In this document: piece after piece, positions 38,796 to 47,110 of the stretch
Layout: every line of letters starts with the position of its first letter
Numbering within the stretch: position 1 is the stretch's first letter
Source of the DNA: Gallionella sp.
Lineage (GTDB): Bacteria; Pseudomonadota; Gammaproteobacteria; Burkholderiales; Gallionellaceae
DNA: 64,000 nt
Direction: 5' to 3'
Assembly: GCA_023259035.1 (NCBI GenBank)
Contig: JAHFRA010000003.1
Coordinates: forward strand, 62,001 to 126,000
Translations under genes and position numbers: made by a program
Notes under the pieces: model-generated
Databases searched by the model: none
What the model saw: the letters and a program-made list of their open reading frames with translations, nothing else
Told to the model about the DNA's origin: nothing

Positions 38796-38812
38796 CTTAA
38801 GCAATGATTAAG
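38796..38812 (-). promoter_or_regulatory. PmrA/QseB-like box upstream of dsbD
   Basis: On the minus strand CTTAATCATTGCTTAAG, two CTTAA(T/G) half-sites five bases apart, is followed by CTTGACTCTGTAA with a -35-like TTGACT. Flanking bases match the other two copies beyond the core box. Confidence 0.75.
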
Positions 38813-38984
38813 CGCAAACGCTCTTTTTGCAACTCGCTGGGCAGCAGTTCAAACCGCGTCCAAACGATGGGGGGCGGCGTAGGCAGAAATTGCCCGCTAG
38901 ACTCCTTTAGAAGACCTGAACTCGCTTTTGCCGAGCGCCCATGTGAAATAAGCATCACCATACTGATGGGGCAAAAACACAGCT

Positions 38985-39890
38985 TCAGGGACGGCTATAT
39001 ACGCATCCGGCCTGATCCATCGCGATGTAGGCCACATCTGACTCTTCGAGCCATGTTAACGCATCGCCCTGTTTAAGCATGGCAATTGTCGCATAACTGC
39101 CAGCCGCAACTGCGAGTGGCGCAATTATCGAAATGGAGCGCCATGCAGTGACGGGGTGACCGGTACGGGGATCGAGAATGTGGCAATAACGCATGCCACC
39201 CAGATCGAAAAAGCGCTCATAATCACCGCTGGTTGCCAAGGCACCCGAGGTGGCAGCTACTGAAGCTATTGTTTCGTTGGGGTTGCGCGGGTGGCGGATA
39301 CCGAATATCCAGGGTGTGCCATCCGGGCGCGGGCCAACTACGCTAATATCCCCGCCCAGATTGACGAAGCCAGAAGTTATGCCTCGCTCCTTTAAAATAT
39401 TTGCAGCCCGGTCAGCGGCATACTCTTTTCCTACACCGCCAAAATCAAGCTCCATACCGTCCAGCCGGAGTTTTACTGTGCCCACATTGAGGTCAACATG
39501 TTGCCAGCCAATCAGGGGTAGCAGGCGCTGGAGTTGCTCTTCCGTCGGGATCACGCAATCCTTGAAATTCCATGCATGCCGCAATATTCCGGATGTGGCG
39601 TCAAACAAGCCCGAGCTCGCCTGAAATAACGTACCCATATAGTTCAGTAAATATGCGGTCTCGGTATCTATTGCCACAGCATCCAAACCAGCGTTCCGGT
39701 TAATGGCCGCGACCACACTGTCATTACGGTAGCGTGAATATTTTTCCTCGATACGGATTACTTCCTTGATGGCTGCAATGGCCGCTTCATCGATGGCATG
39801 CCGCGATGCAGCAGCCAAACACACCTCACAGTCACTACCCATGGCAACAAACGCCGTACGACATTCCGGCTCGTTAACAGGTATGGACAT
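38985..39890 (-). CDS. apbE: FAD:protein FMN transferase (ApbE family), no signal peptide
   Basis: The 301-aa protein has the ApbE core: FVAMGSDCEVCL at the start, YSRYRNDSVVAAINRNAG, ELDFGGVGKEYAADRA (about residue 158), GFVNLGGDISVVGPRP and HILDPRTGHPV (about 237). ApbE transfers FMN from FAD to a Thr or Ser of target proteins. Most ApbE proteins are exported lipoproteins; this one has no signal sequence, so it should act in the cytoplasm. It is the last gene of the TlpA-DUF4266-DUF3570-ApbE cassette. I see no classic D-x-x-(S/T)-x-A-T flavinylation motif in its neighbours. Confidence 0.9.
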   Translation of the reverse strand: MSIPVNEPECRTAFVAMGSDCEVCLAAASRHAIDEAAIAAIKEVIRIEEKYSRYRNDSVVAAINRNAGLDAVAIDTETAYLLNYMGTLFQASSGLFDATSGILRHAWNFKDCVIPTEEQLQRLLPLIGWQHVDLNVGTVKLRLDGMELDFGGVGKEYAADRAANILKERGITSGFVNLGGDISVVGPRPDGTPWIFGIRHPRNPNETIASVAATSGALATSGDYERFFDLGGMRYCHILDPRTGHPVTAWRSISIIAPLAVAAGSYATIAMLKQGDALTWLEESDVAYIAMDQAGCVYSRP

Positions 39891-39960
39891 TCAGGATACC
39901 CCTTGAAATTTGTCATTCCGACAAAAGCAGAAATGGCAAAACCGGAACTGTTGGCGTCTT

Positions 39961-41166
39961 CTAAAACTTCTTGCTCAGGCCAAGCTGAAGGATAATTGCC
40001 GTAAGCTTCTCCAGTCCCGGACTACCTTTAGCGAACCAGCGCCACCCTGATTTTTGCTGATAGTAATCCGCACGCATATCGGCTTCCCAGCCACCCGCCA
40101 TTGATTTCGATATTTTGAAACCGGCAGTTATCGCTCCAAATGCACTTAAACGCTGATCCGGTGAATAAAAGCCTGTCGGATTACTCAGGAATCCAAGCGG
40201 AAAAGGCGCTCCCAGCAAGGGATCGTAAACGGGATCATAGTAAAAATTCGCCGCACTCTGTGTGTGGTAGCGTACCGAGGGTGAAACAGTTACACCATTC
40301 GATAATGGCTTGACCCAATTCAGAGCCAATGTATCCCCTCGAATGCCATAGTTATCCCAGTAATAACGGCAGCTGCTTTGAAGAACGGAATCACCCTCCA
40401 GATAGTGATTCCATTTTGCCAAAATCGCGCTCTGGCTGCGATCCCTGGGACGATTATCCACCATCTTGTATGGATCATTGAAATAGCCGTGACCATTGGC
40501 ATAAGTCATGCTGGCCTGAACAATATCATTCGGGGTCAATACCTGGCTCAAACCCAGCAAATAGTCTCGGGTGTGCTTCTTTTCATTCACTACAATATTA
40601 TTGACCGGATTGATCGAATCATTGGTGTTTCCGAAGCCCAGTGTCCATGTTGTGTTATTGTCCTCCGATGAAACGGTCCCGGTGACATTGACCGCTTCCG
40701 ACTTGTAATCATGTTCAGTCGAATTTGCCGCACCAATGGACAGCGTCGCTCGCTCAAAATAGCGAGTTGCGTTGAAGTCATTTGCCTGCCGTGTGTCATG
40801 CATCCTTGATGCACCAGAGATAGATGAGTGGTATCTGGACGAAGCGCCAGAAACCGAATCCATCACCCGCGAACCTGAAAACGCCCACTCACGTCCCACA
40901 GGAAATAGAATATATAACGAAGGGGCGGACACTGTTATACGGTCTAGCCCGGGTTGCTTGTCGCGATATGACAGATACCTGAGGCTAATAATTCCAGACT
41001 CCGGAGCACTGTCAGCATGCGCGCTGGGTATCAGCCCCGGCAATGCCATGGCGGCGCTCAGAATGGCGCTACCCAAAATACGCGGCATATGTTGATCAGG
41101 CGTTGCAGCGTTTTTTGCATCACATGATTGTTTCGATTTTGATTCCGTCACCCTAGTGTTCTTCAT
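39961..41166 (-). CDS. DUF3570 outer-membrane beta-barrel-like protein
   Basis: A 401-aa exported protein with a signal sequence around residues 28-52 (PRILGSAILSAAMALPGLIP, then SAHA) and many alternating amphipathic strands (SLRYLSYRDKQPGLDRITV, NTTWTLGFGNTND). It ends in a C-terminal aromatic residue (GLSKKF), as outer-membrane barrels do. Family recognition as DUF3570 rests on this architecture and on its standard partners, the DUF4266 lipoprotein and ApbE. The N-terminus is long; an internal ATG at 41088 would give a more normal signal peptide. The start lies 3 bp after the DUF4266 stop. Confidence 0.82.
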   Translation of the reverse strand: MKNTRVTESKSKQSCDAKNAATPDQHMPRILGSAILSAAMALPGLIPSAHADSAPESGIISLRYLSYRDKQPGLDRITVSAPSLYILFPVGREWAFSGSRVMDSVSGASSRYHSSISGASRMHDTRQANDFNATRYFERATLSIGAANSTEHDYKSEAVNVTGTVSSEDNNTTWTLGFGNTNDSINPVNNIVVNEKKHTRDYLLGLSQVLTPNDIVQASMTYANGHGYFNDPYKMVDNRPRDRSQSAILAKWNHYLEGDSVLQSSCRYYWDNYGIRGDTLALNWVKPLSNGVTVSPSVRYHTQSAANFYYDPVYDPLLGAPFPLGFLSNPTGFYSPDQRLSAFGAITAGFKISKSMAGGWEADMRADYYQQKSGWRWFAKGSPGLEKLTAIILQLGLSKKF

Positions 41167-41169
41167 GAT

Positions 41170-41391
41170 TTAATTGCACCCACAGCCGCCACCGCCGACC
41201 CCGCTGCCACCTGAAACACTTTCTTTGCTCGAATAAATGTGTTCCATGAACCTCGCTTCGAGGGGATCCGTTTCAAACGTCATGGCTGGTTTAGCCAAAT
41301 TTCCTTTTTCCCACGGTTGCACTGGTTTAAGACCGGTACAACCGGTGCAAACAAGAACCGCACCACTAAAAGCAAACGCCACCAGCTTCAT
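41170..41391 (-). CDS. DUF4266 small lipoprotein with C-terminal Cys-Gly-Cys tail
   Basis: A 73-aa protein: signal peptide and lipobox-like VCTGC (Cys about 18), a conserved-looking centre (PWEKGNLAKPAM, then DPLEARFMEHIYSSKE) and a glycine-rich tail ending GVGGGGCGCN. GGAGG precedes the ATG at good spacing. The glycine run and terminal CGC-Asn are characteristic of the DUF4266 family, whose function is unknown to me. Two closely spaced cysteines on a flexible tail could bind a metal or form a redox pair. Neighbours (TlpA, DsbD, ApbE) favour redox or cofactor chemistry. Confidence 0.85.
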   Translation of the reverse strand: MKLVAFAFSGAVLVCTGCTGLKPVQPWEKGNLAKPAMTFETDPLEARFMEHIYSSKESVSGGSGVGGGGCGCN

Positions 41392-41432
41392 AAGACCTCC
41401 ATTACTGCTGTTATATGTTTGTTGTCAGAGGC

Positions 41433-41450
41433 ATAATCCGTACGGATTAT
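41433..41450. promoter_or_regulatory. Perfect 18-bp palindrome upstream of the DUF4266 gene
   Basis: ATAATCCGTACGGATTAT is an uninterrupted perfect palindrome 42-59 bp before the DUF4266 start codon, in the 140-bp gap after tlpA. This is where an operator for a dimeric repressor would be expected. No T-run follows, so it is unlikely to be a terminator. Confidence 0.6.
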
Positions 41451-41531
41451 TGATCTCAGTAATAAATTCAAAACTTCCGCCTGCCCAGAAAATTGGCGCG
41501 CCCCCTTAGAGGGCAACACAGACGAGGAGTA

Positions 41532-42041
41532 TTACCTATGCATTAGCGCCTGTTTTATGCTGGATTCAAGAGCGCTCTTGTCATCATCCCTGAACCCCGC
41601 GTGACGTTCAATTACTTTACCTCCTTGCCCAATCAACAGCGAGGTGGGCATAACCTTTATCTTGTAGGTCGCAGGTATGCTTGTTTTGGTACCCATCGCA
41701 ATCATGAAGTTGGAGGAGTTCTCCAAAATGAATTGCCTGGCATCCTCTGCTTTGGCATCAAGATTCACAGCGATGATCTGTAAACCTTGTGCACCGTATT
41801 TGGTCTGCATTGAATTCATCCACGTAAACGATTGTTTGCATGGGCCGCACCATGATGCCCAGAAGTCGAGATAAATCACTTTGTTTTTGAAATCGGATAA
41901 ACGCACTTCTTGGCCAGATTGCCCTGGCAGAATGAATTCGGGAGCCATCTCGCCAGACTCGGTGGCCATGGCTGGATGAAGTGAAAATCCGGCCAAAATT
42001 ATCGCAATCGCCATTGTGCTTATTTTGCTCACGGCTAACAT
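41532..42041 (-). CDS. TlpA-like periplasmic thioredoxin
   Basis: A 169-aa TlpA/ResA-type protein: a signal peptide (MAIAIILAGFSLHPAMA), MAPEFILPGQSGQEVRLSDF and the active site FWASWCGPCKQSF (about residue 62), then a cis-proline VMPTSLLIG. AAAGGAG upstream supports the ATG at 42041 over an earlier GTG at 42074. Such proteins reduce specific periplasmic disulfides and are recharged by DsbD or CcdA. It is the first gene of the DUF4266-DUF3570-ApbE cassette and has a PmrA/QseB-like box 50-66 bp upstream. Confidence 0.92.
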   Translation of the reverse strand: MLAVSKISTMAIAIILAGFSLHPAMATESGEMAPEFILPGQSGQEVRLSDFKNKVIYLDFWASWCGPCKQSFTWMNSMQTKYGAQGLQIIAVNLDAKAEDARQFILENSSNFMIAMGTKTSIPATYKIKVMPTSLLIGQGGKVIERHAGFRDDDKSALESSIKQALMHR

Positions 42042-42090
42042 GTTTAATCTCCTTTGTTGAACAGCATGGGACACAGATTACAAAGTTAAT

Positions 42091-42107
42091 CTTAAGAAAT
42101 GTTTAAA
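42091..42107 (-). promoter_or_regulatory. PmrA/QseB-like box upstream of tlpA
   Basis: On the minus strand TTTAAACATTTCTTAAG is followed by ATTAACTTTGTAAT. Flanks align with the boxes at 36516 and 38796. Confidence 0.65.
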
Positions 42108-42169
42108 TGCAAAAATATTTTCGGGAGCGATTACAGCTTACCGCAACCAAAATACATATGGGTCTTTTC

Positions 42170-42410
42170 CAGTTGCCGTTTGTAAGCAGGTTGATGCCCT
42201 GCTTCACCAACTCGCGCGCCTCATCTCTTTTCTTGCGGGCTTCCACAAGGGTAATGGCCGGGTAGTCTCCGATGGCGAATACGCTTTCCTTGTCTGATAG
42301 TTCGAAGCGGTAGCGCCGCGCCTTCACCCCGTTGGGCTTCACCTCCAGACAGAACCCGTTGCTGTCAGTGCGCTTGTACGGATTGGCTTGTGGCTTGGCT
42401 TTGCGGCACT
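42170..42410 (-). pseudogene. Truncated tyrosine integrase (DUF4102 arm-binding domain)
   Basis: Reading leftward, KAKPQANPYKRTDSNGFCLE, then VKPNGVKARRYRFEL, then IGDYPAITLVEARKKRDEAR is a clear arm-type DNA-binding domain of P4-like integrases. The first residues and the whole catalytic domain are missing. The wider open frame (42103-42564) runs through the ychF terminator and so is not a real gene. It marks the right border of the accessory block and indicates past integration near ychF. Confidence 0.8.
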
Positions 42411-42500
42411 GTATACGCCAAACATGGCGTCTCTCCTTCGTTACAGCCGCACCCACTTTTCCAGGCTTGCAATAGACAATAACGGGCGGCATAAAACAAC

Positions 42501-42522
42501 AAAGCCCATAAATAGGGGCTTT
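42501..42522 (-). terminator. Terminator of ychF
   Basis: AAAGCCC-ATAAATA-GGGGCTTT forms a 7-bp stem. On the minus strand it is followed by TTGTTGTTTTATG. It lies 50 bp downstream of the ychF stop. Confidence 0.7.
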
Positions 42523-42571
42523 GCGTGATGTTTCTGGACGCGCTGGATGCTGTTGGATAGCCAAAATGGGC

Positions 42572-43663
42572 TTAGACGTTGAACAAAAAGTGCATTACAT
42601 CGCCGTCCTGAACCACGTAGTCCTTGCCTTCCACGCGCATCTTGCCAGCCTCCTTCGCGCCATGCTCGCCCTTGCAGGCGATAAAATCGGTATACGAGAT
42701 AGTCTGCGCGCGGATAAAGCCCTTCTCGAAATCGGTATGGATCACGCCCGCAGCTTGTGGCGCAGTATCGCCCTTATGGATGGTCCATGCACGCACCTCT
42801 TTCACACCTGCGGTGAAATAGGTTTGCAGGCCGAGCAGCTGGTAACCGACACTGATCAGGCGGTCTAACCCCGGCTCTTCCAGACCAAGATCGGCAAGAA
42901 ATTCACGCTTGTCCGCATCATCAAGGTCGGCCAACTCTGCTTCAATCTTGGCGCACAGCGCTACCACTGGCGCACCTTCCTTTGCTGCGTACTCGCGCAG
43001 GCGGTCCAGGTATGGGTTGTTTTCAAAGCCGTCTTCCAGCACGTTGCCGACATACATCGCCGGTTTAATGGTGAGCAGGCACAGCGGCTTGATGATCTGC
43101 CTTTCATCTTCCGACATGGCGAATGTGCGCGCCGGCTTGCCTTGATTCAGATGCGGCAACAATTTCTCCAGCACAGCGACCAGTTTCTGCGCGTCCTTGT
43201 CGCCGGACTTGGCCTTTTTGCCATCACGCGCGATAGTTTTTTCCACAGATGAAAGATCCGCCAGCGCAAGTTCGGTGATGATGGTTTCGATGTCGGCAAG
43301 CGGGTCAATGCGTCCCGCCACATGCACCACGTTCGGGTCGTCAAAACAGCGCACCACGTTGACGATGGCATCGGTCTCCCGGATGTTGGCGAGAAATTGG
43401 TTGCCCAGCCCCTCGCCTTTCGATGCGCCAGCCACGAGACCCGCGATGTCCACGAACTCGACGATGGCAGGCTGCATGCGCTGCGGCTTGACGATCTCCG
43501 CTAACGCCGCCATGCGCGGATCAGGCACTTCGACGATGCCGACGTTCGGCTCGATGGTGCAGAAGGGATAATTTTCCGCCGCAATGCCTGCCTTGGTCAG
43601 CGCATTGAACAGGGTGGACTTACCGACATTGGGCAGCCCGACGATTCCGCATTTCAAACTCAT
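42572..43663 (-). CDS. ychF: Ribosome-binding ATPase YchF
   Basis: A 363-aa Obg-family P-loop protein: [17 protein letters not shown] (about residue 8), [20 protein letters not shown], and the NxxE-type base-binding region (KPAMYVGNV) that makes the family prefer ATP. The TGS domain is C-terminal ([13 protein letters not shown] and onward). It binds ribosomes and is linked to oxidative-stress responses. Its usual partner pth is not adjacent; feoAB lie upstream on the same strand, separated by about 140 bp without a recognisable gene. Confidence 0.96.
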   Translation of the reverse strand: MSLKCGIVGLPNVGKSTLFNALTKAGIAAENYPFCTIEPNVGIVEVPDPRMAALAEIVKPQRMQPAIVEFVDIAGLVAGASKGEGLGNQFLANIRETDAIVNVVRCFDDPNVVHVAGRIDPLADIETIITELALADLSSVEKTIARDGKKAKSGDKDAQKLVAVLEKLLPHLNQGKPARTFAMSEDERQIIKPLCLLTIKPAMYVGNVLEDGFENNPYLDRLREYAAKEGAPVVALCAKIEAELADLDDADKREFLADLGLEEPGLDRLISVGYQLLGLQTYFTAGVKEVRAWTIHKGDTAPQAAGVIHTDFEKGFIRAQTISYTDFIACKGEHGAKEAGKMRVEGKDYVVQDGDVMHFLFNV

Positions 43664-43801
43664 GGTTATATCTCTTCTAAAAAATTAAAATTACGCCGCC
43701 GGTATGGCCGCTACTTTTTTCCGTCACCGTTGCCGCAGGACCCGGTGATTCTTCATTTTCACACTCCCCCGTTCTTCCAGCAGCGGTCATTTGCAATACG
43801 T

Positions 43802-45589
43802 TCAGTACCCCAACGCCCTCGCGCCCTGGTAAAACCCGAAGCTGACCAGCCATGCCAGCGCCAGCGACCAGACGATGGAAAACAGCGTGAATCCCACATT
43901 TTTGGATTCGCTGCGCAGCGTGGCGACAGTAGCCAGGCAGGGCGTGTAAATCAGGGTAAACAACATGAAGCTGTAGGCTTGCACCCAATCCAGTTGCTGT
44001 GCCAGTGTATTGCCGAGCGCTTGGCCGGAGAGCCCGTAAATTACCGCGAGTGAACCGATGACGATTTCCTTGGCAACGAAGCCGAAGATCAACGCAATAG
44101 TCAGTTGCGGATTAATGCCGATAGGGTCGAAAATCGGGCTCAGCGCGCCGCTGATCATGCCAGCCAGCGTATCACTGCCAGCGGGTGCCGCAGACGGGGG
44201 CAGATGGGTAAGCAGCCAGACCAGCACCACACCGGCGATGATGAACTTGGTGGCGCGCCGCAAAAAGTGCTGCACTTCCAGCCAGCCGCGCAACACCATT
44301 TGGCGCGCGGTAGGAAAACGGTACGGCGGCAATTCCAGCACGAACGGTTCGGTGTTTTTGAACCGGCGTTTGAATAACAGCGCGGTGAGTATCGCGGCGG
44401 CGAAGCTGAACAAATACAGGCTGAATAGCACCACTGGCGCGGCTCTCGACGAAAACAGCGCGGCCGCGATGAATACGAATACCTGCAAGCGCGCCGAGCA
44501 CAGCGAGAACGGGATCACCAGCATGGTGAGCAAACGCATGGCGCGCGAACGCATCACGCGGGTGCCCATCAGCGCGGGTACGTTGCAACCAAAGCCCATC
44601 AGCAACATGACGAAGCTGCGGCCATCCAGCCCCAGCCTTGCCATCAGCGCGTCCATCAAGAAGGCGGCCCGCGATAAATAACCGCTATCTTCCACCAGCG
44701 CCATGAACAGAAAGAACAGCACGATGATCGGCACAAACGCCGCAACGGTGGCGACGCCGTTGTAAACGCCATCCAGCAGCAAACCCTGCACGGCGTGCGG
44801 CAAACCGCTCAATAGCGGCGTGAGCATGGTTTCGCGTAGCCAGATGAATAGCTCGGCAACGCCGTTTTGCAGCGGCTGGCCGAACAGGAAAATGCCTTGA
44901 AACAGCAGATACATGACCGCAAAAAAAATCGGCATGCCCAGCCACGGGTGCAGCATGACACGATCCAGTTTCTCCGTGAGGCTGTCCGACATTCGCGCGG
45001 GAATCTGTACCGCATGTTTCAGCACGCGCGCCATTTCCGCTTCGAGATGTTCGTCCTGCTCCAGTTGGCTGCGCAGTTGCTCGGCCATGCCGGGTGTGGG
45101 GTAGCGCAGGGCTTTGGTAATGGCTTGCAATGCGTCTTGATAACCATTGCCGTATTTCGCGCTGAGCAGAAATATCGGCATGCCCAGCAGGGCGGACATT
45201 TTCGCCGCATCAATACTGATGCCGAATTTCTTGGCTTCATCAGCCATGTTGAGCAGCACCACCAGATTCAGGTTGAGTTGCTTGAGTTGCAGCAGCAGGC
45301 TCATCTGGCGTTCGATTTGCGTGGCGTTGAGAATGACCAGCGCCAGGTCGGGCACATTATCGTGCAGGAAGTGGCGCACCACCTGCTCGTCATCCGAGAA
45401 ACCGTGCATATCGTAGATGCCGGGCAGGTCGACAATTTCCACCATATCCGACCCCAGCAGAATTTTCCCGCTGAGCAGTTCGACGGTGATGCCCGGCCAG
45501 TTGCCCACCCGGGCCGCACCCCCTGTCATGCGGTTGAACAACGTGGATTTGCCGGTGTTGGGCATCCCGAGCAAAGCGACGCGCTTCAT
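43802..45589 (-). CDS. feoB: Ferrous iron transporter FeoB
   Basis: A 595-aa FeoB with the N-terminal G domain (GMPNTGKSTLFN, G3 IVDLPGIYDMHGFSDDEQ, G4 NMAD) and a C-terminal membrane domain of two Gate repeats. The conserved cysteine stretch GFGCNVPALMGTRVM (about residue 330) is intact, and FSLCSARL lies nearby. It imports Fe(II) across the inner membrane. It is shorter than the roughly 770-residue E. coli protein because the hydrophilic insert between the domains is reduced. The ATG at 45589 overlaps the feoA TGA (ATGA), so the pair is coupled. Confidence 0.95.
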   Translation of the reverse strand: MKRVALLGMPNTGKSTLFNRMTGGAARVGNWPGITVELLSGKILLGSDMVEIVDLPGIYDMHGFSDDEQVVRHFLHDNVPDLALVILNATQIERQMSLLLQLKQLNLNLVVLLNMADEAKKFGISIDAAKMSALLGMPIFLLSAKYGNGYQDALQAITKALRYPTPGMAEQLRSQLEQDEHLEAEMARVLKHAVQIPARMSDSLTEKLDRVMLHPWLGMPIFFAVMYLLFQGIFLFGQPLQNGVAELFIWLRETMLTPLLSGLPHAVQGLLLDGVYNGVATVAAFVPIIVLFFLFMALVEDSGYLSRAAFLMDALMARLGLDGRSFVMLLMGFGCNVPALMGTRVMRSRAMRLLTMLVIPFSLCSARLQVFVFIAAALFSSRAAPVVLFSLYLFSFAAAILTALLFKRRFKNTEPFVLELPPYRFPTARQMVLRGWLEVQHFLRRATKFIIAGVVLVWLLTHLPPSAAPAGSDTLAGMISGALSPIFDPIGINPQLTIALIFGFVAKEIVIGSLAVIYGLSGQALGNTLAQQLDWVQAYSFMLFTLIYTPCLATVATLRSESKNVGFTLFSIVWSLALAWLVSFGFYQGARALGY

Positions 45590-45849
45590 GTCCTGGAGGC
45601 TCCCTGACTTACTGCGATTTGGGCGCACACCGTAATCTTGGCGGCCTCGCTGCGCCGCAGCATGATATCGGTGGTGCCAATACGCACCTGCAACGGCCCT
45701 GAGAAACTGGCCTTGCGGATCAGTTCAATTTGCTTGCCGCTGCGAAATCCCAATGCCAGCAGGCGCTGATGCAGCGCTTCTTCGGCGTGGATCGCGACGA
45801 TAGTGGCGATATCGCCGGGGTGCATGTTGGCAAGGGTGGTCGAAGGCAT
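45586..45849 (-). CDS. feoA: FeoA, SH3-like partner of FeoB
   Basis: A small SH3-like protein (87 aa from the ATG at 45849): LANMHPGDIATIVAIHAEEA, LHQRLLALGFRSGKQIELIR, GTTDIMLRRSEAAKI. FeoA binds the FeoB G domain and is needed for iron uptake. In-frame ATGs at 45879 and 45897 are alternative starts; none has a clear Shine-Dalgarno, and 45849 gives the family's usual length. I see no Fur box I would call with confidence in the 290 bp between feoA and dapA. Confidence 0.88.
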   Translation of the reverse strand: MPSTTLANMHPGDIATIVAIHAEEALHQRLLALGFRSGKQIELIRKASFSGPLQVRIGTTDIMLRRSEAAKITVCAQIAVSQGASRT

Positions 45850-46188
45850 GGTAGGAGGTAAATTCAGCAGTGGCGCCATTATTCCACAGTGCCGCATCTT
45901 TTGTCGCGCTGCTAGGCGTCACTATCCATACAGTCCGCAGCCAACTGCGTGCCATTCGGGAAAAAACCGGTGCGCGGCGTCAGGCCGGGTTGGTGAGAAT
46001 GCCGATGTCCTGGCCGCACCGGATGGGCTGAAGCGGCAAACTTCCCTCATCGTTCTCAAAGAGACCGTGGGAACGATGCAGCCCCCCACTCGTCAAGCAT
46101 TGCTTTCCAATGCACCCGTTGCGCTGTTGCTCTTTGGCGTGCCGCCGTATTACGGTAGAATGCCGCATTTATTTCGGTGGCGGGAAAA

Positions 46189-47085
46189 ATGATAAAGGGT
46201 TGTATTGTTGCAATTGTTACCCCGATGCATGAGGACGACAGTCTGGACTTGGCGGCATTCCGTGCATTGATTGATTTTCACATCGAGCAGGGGATAGACG
46301 GCATCGTGGTAGTTGGCACCACCGGCGAATCTCCTACCGTGGATGTGGAAGAGCATGAGCTGTTGATTGCCGAGGCGGTAAAACACGCGGCCAAGCGCGT
46401 TCCCGTCATTGCCGGAACCGGTGCGAACTCGACCAAAGAGGCCATCGAGCTGGCGGCCTTTTCGAAAAAGGCCGGGGCGGACGCTTCGCTGTCAGTTGTC
46501 CCCTATTACAACAAGCCGACCCAGGAAGGTTTGTACCGGCACTTCAAGGCCATCGCCGAAGCGGTTGACATGCCGCACATCCTGTACAACGTGCCGGGGC
46601 GCACCGTGGCGGACATGAGCAACGATACCGTGCTGCGCCTTGCGCAGATTTCCAACATCGTCGGCATCAAGGATGCGACCGGAAATATCGAGCGCGGTAG
46701 CGATTTGTTGCAGCGCGCGGCTTTATTGAAGCGCGCTCATGGAGATTTTGCGGTGTATAGCGGCGATGATGCCAGCACGCTGGCGCTCATGCTGCTCGGC
46801 GCGCATGGCTCAATCTCGGTGACAGCGAATGTTGCCCCCAGGTTGATGCATGAGATGTGTGCCGCTGCGCTGAATGGTGAAATCGACAAGGCGCGCGCGA
46901 TCAATTTCCGTCTGCTTGGGCTGCATCGCAACCTGTTTGTCGAAGCCAATCCGATTCCGGTGAAGTGGGCGGTGGCACGCATGGGGAAAATAAAAAATAT
47001 ACTGCGCTTGCCGCTCACACCCTTGTCACAACCCGCGCACGGGGTGGTCGAAGCGGCAATGCGTCAGGCGGGCGTGCTCAATTAA
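46189..47085 (+). CDS. dapA: 4-Hydroxy-tetrahydrodipicolinate synthase
   Basis: A 298-aa TIM-barrel lyase of the NAL family, condensing pyruvate with aspartate semialdehyde on the way to lysine and diaminopimelate. Motifs: GTTGESPTV (about residue 44), [14 protein letters not shown] (about 106), the conserved tyrosine in [12 protein letters not shown] (about 133) and the Schiff-base lysine in [10 protein letters not shown] (about 161). The ATG at 46189 follows GGCGGG. It is followed 25 bp later by bamC, the classical dapA-nlpB order. Confidence 0.96.
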   Translation: MIKGCIVAIVTPMHEDDSLDLAAFRALIDFHIEQGIDGIVVVGTTGESPTVDVEEHELLIAEAVKHAAKRVPVIAGTGANSTKEAIELAAFSKKAGADASLSVVPYYNKPTQEGLYRHFKAIAEAVDMPHILYNVPGRTVADMSNDTVLRLAQISNIVGIKDATGNIERGSDLLQRAALLKRAHGDFAVYSGDDASTLALMLLGAHGSISVTANVAPRLMHEMCAAALNGEIDKARAINFRLLGLHRNLFVEANPIPVKWAVARMGKIKNILRLPLTPLSQPAHGVVEAAMRQAGVLN

Positions 47086-47110
47086 TTAGCTGTATGGCTG
47101 GAGAGAAGTA

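Noticed and set aside
42103-42564. 153-codon frame as an intact integrase-like gene
   Set aside because: Only the central part resembles an integrase arm-binding domain. The N-terminal part reads through the ychF terminator, so it is a remnant.
45803-46192. 129-codon plus-strand frame upstream of dapA
   Set aside because: It overlaps feoA antisense, has no recognisable domain and no ribosome-binding site. The interval looks like ordinary promoter sequence.
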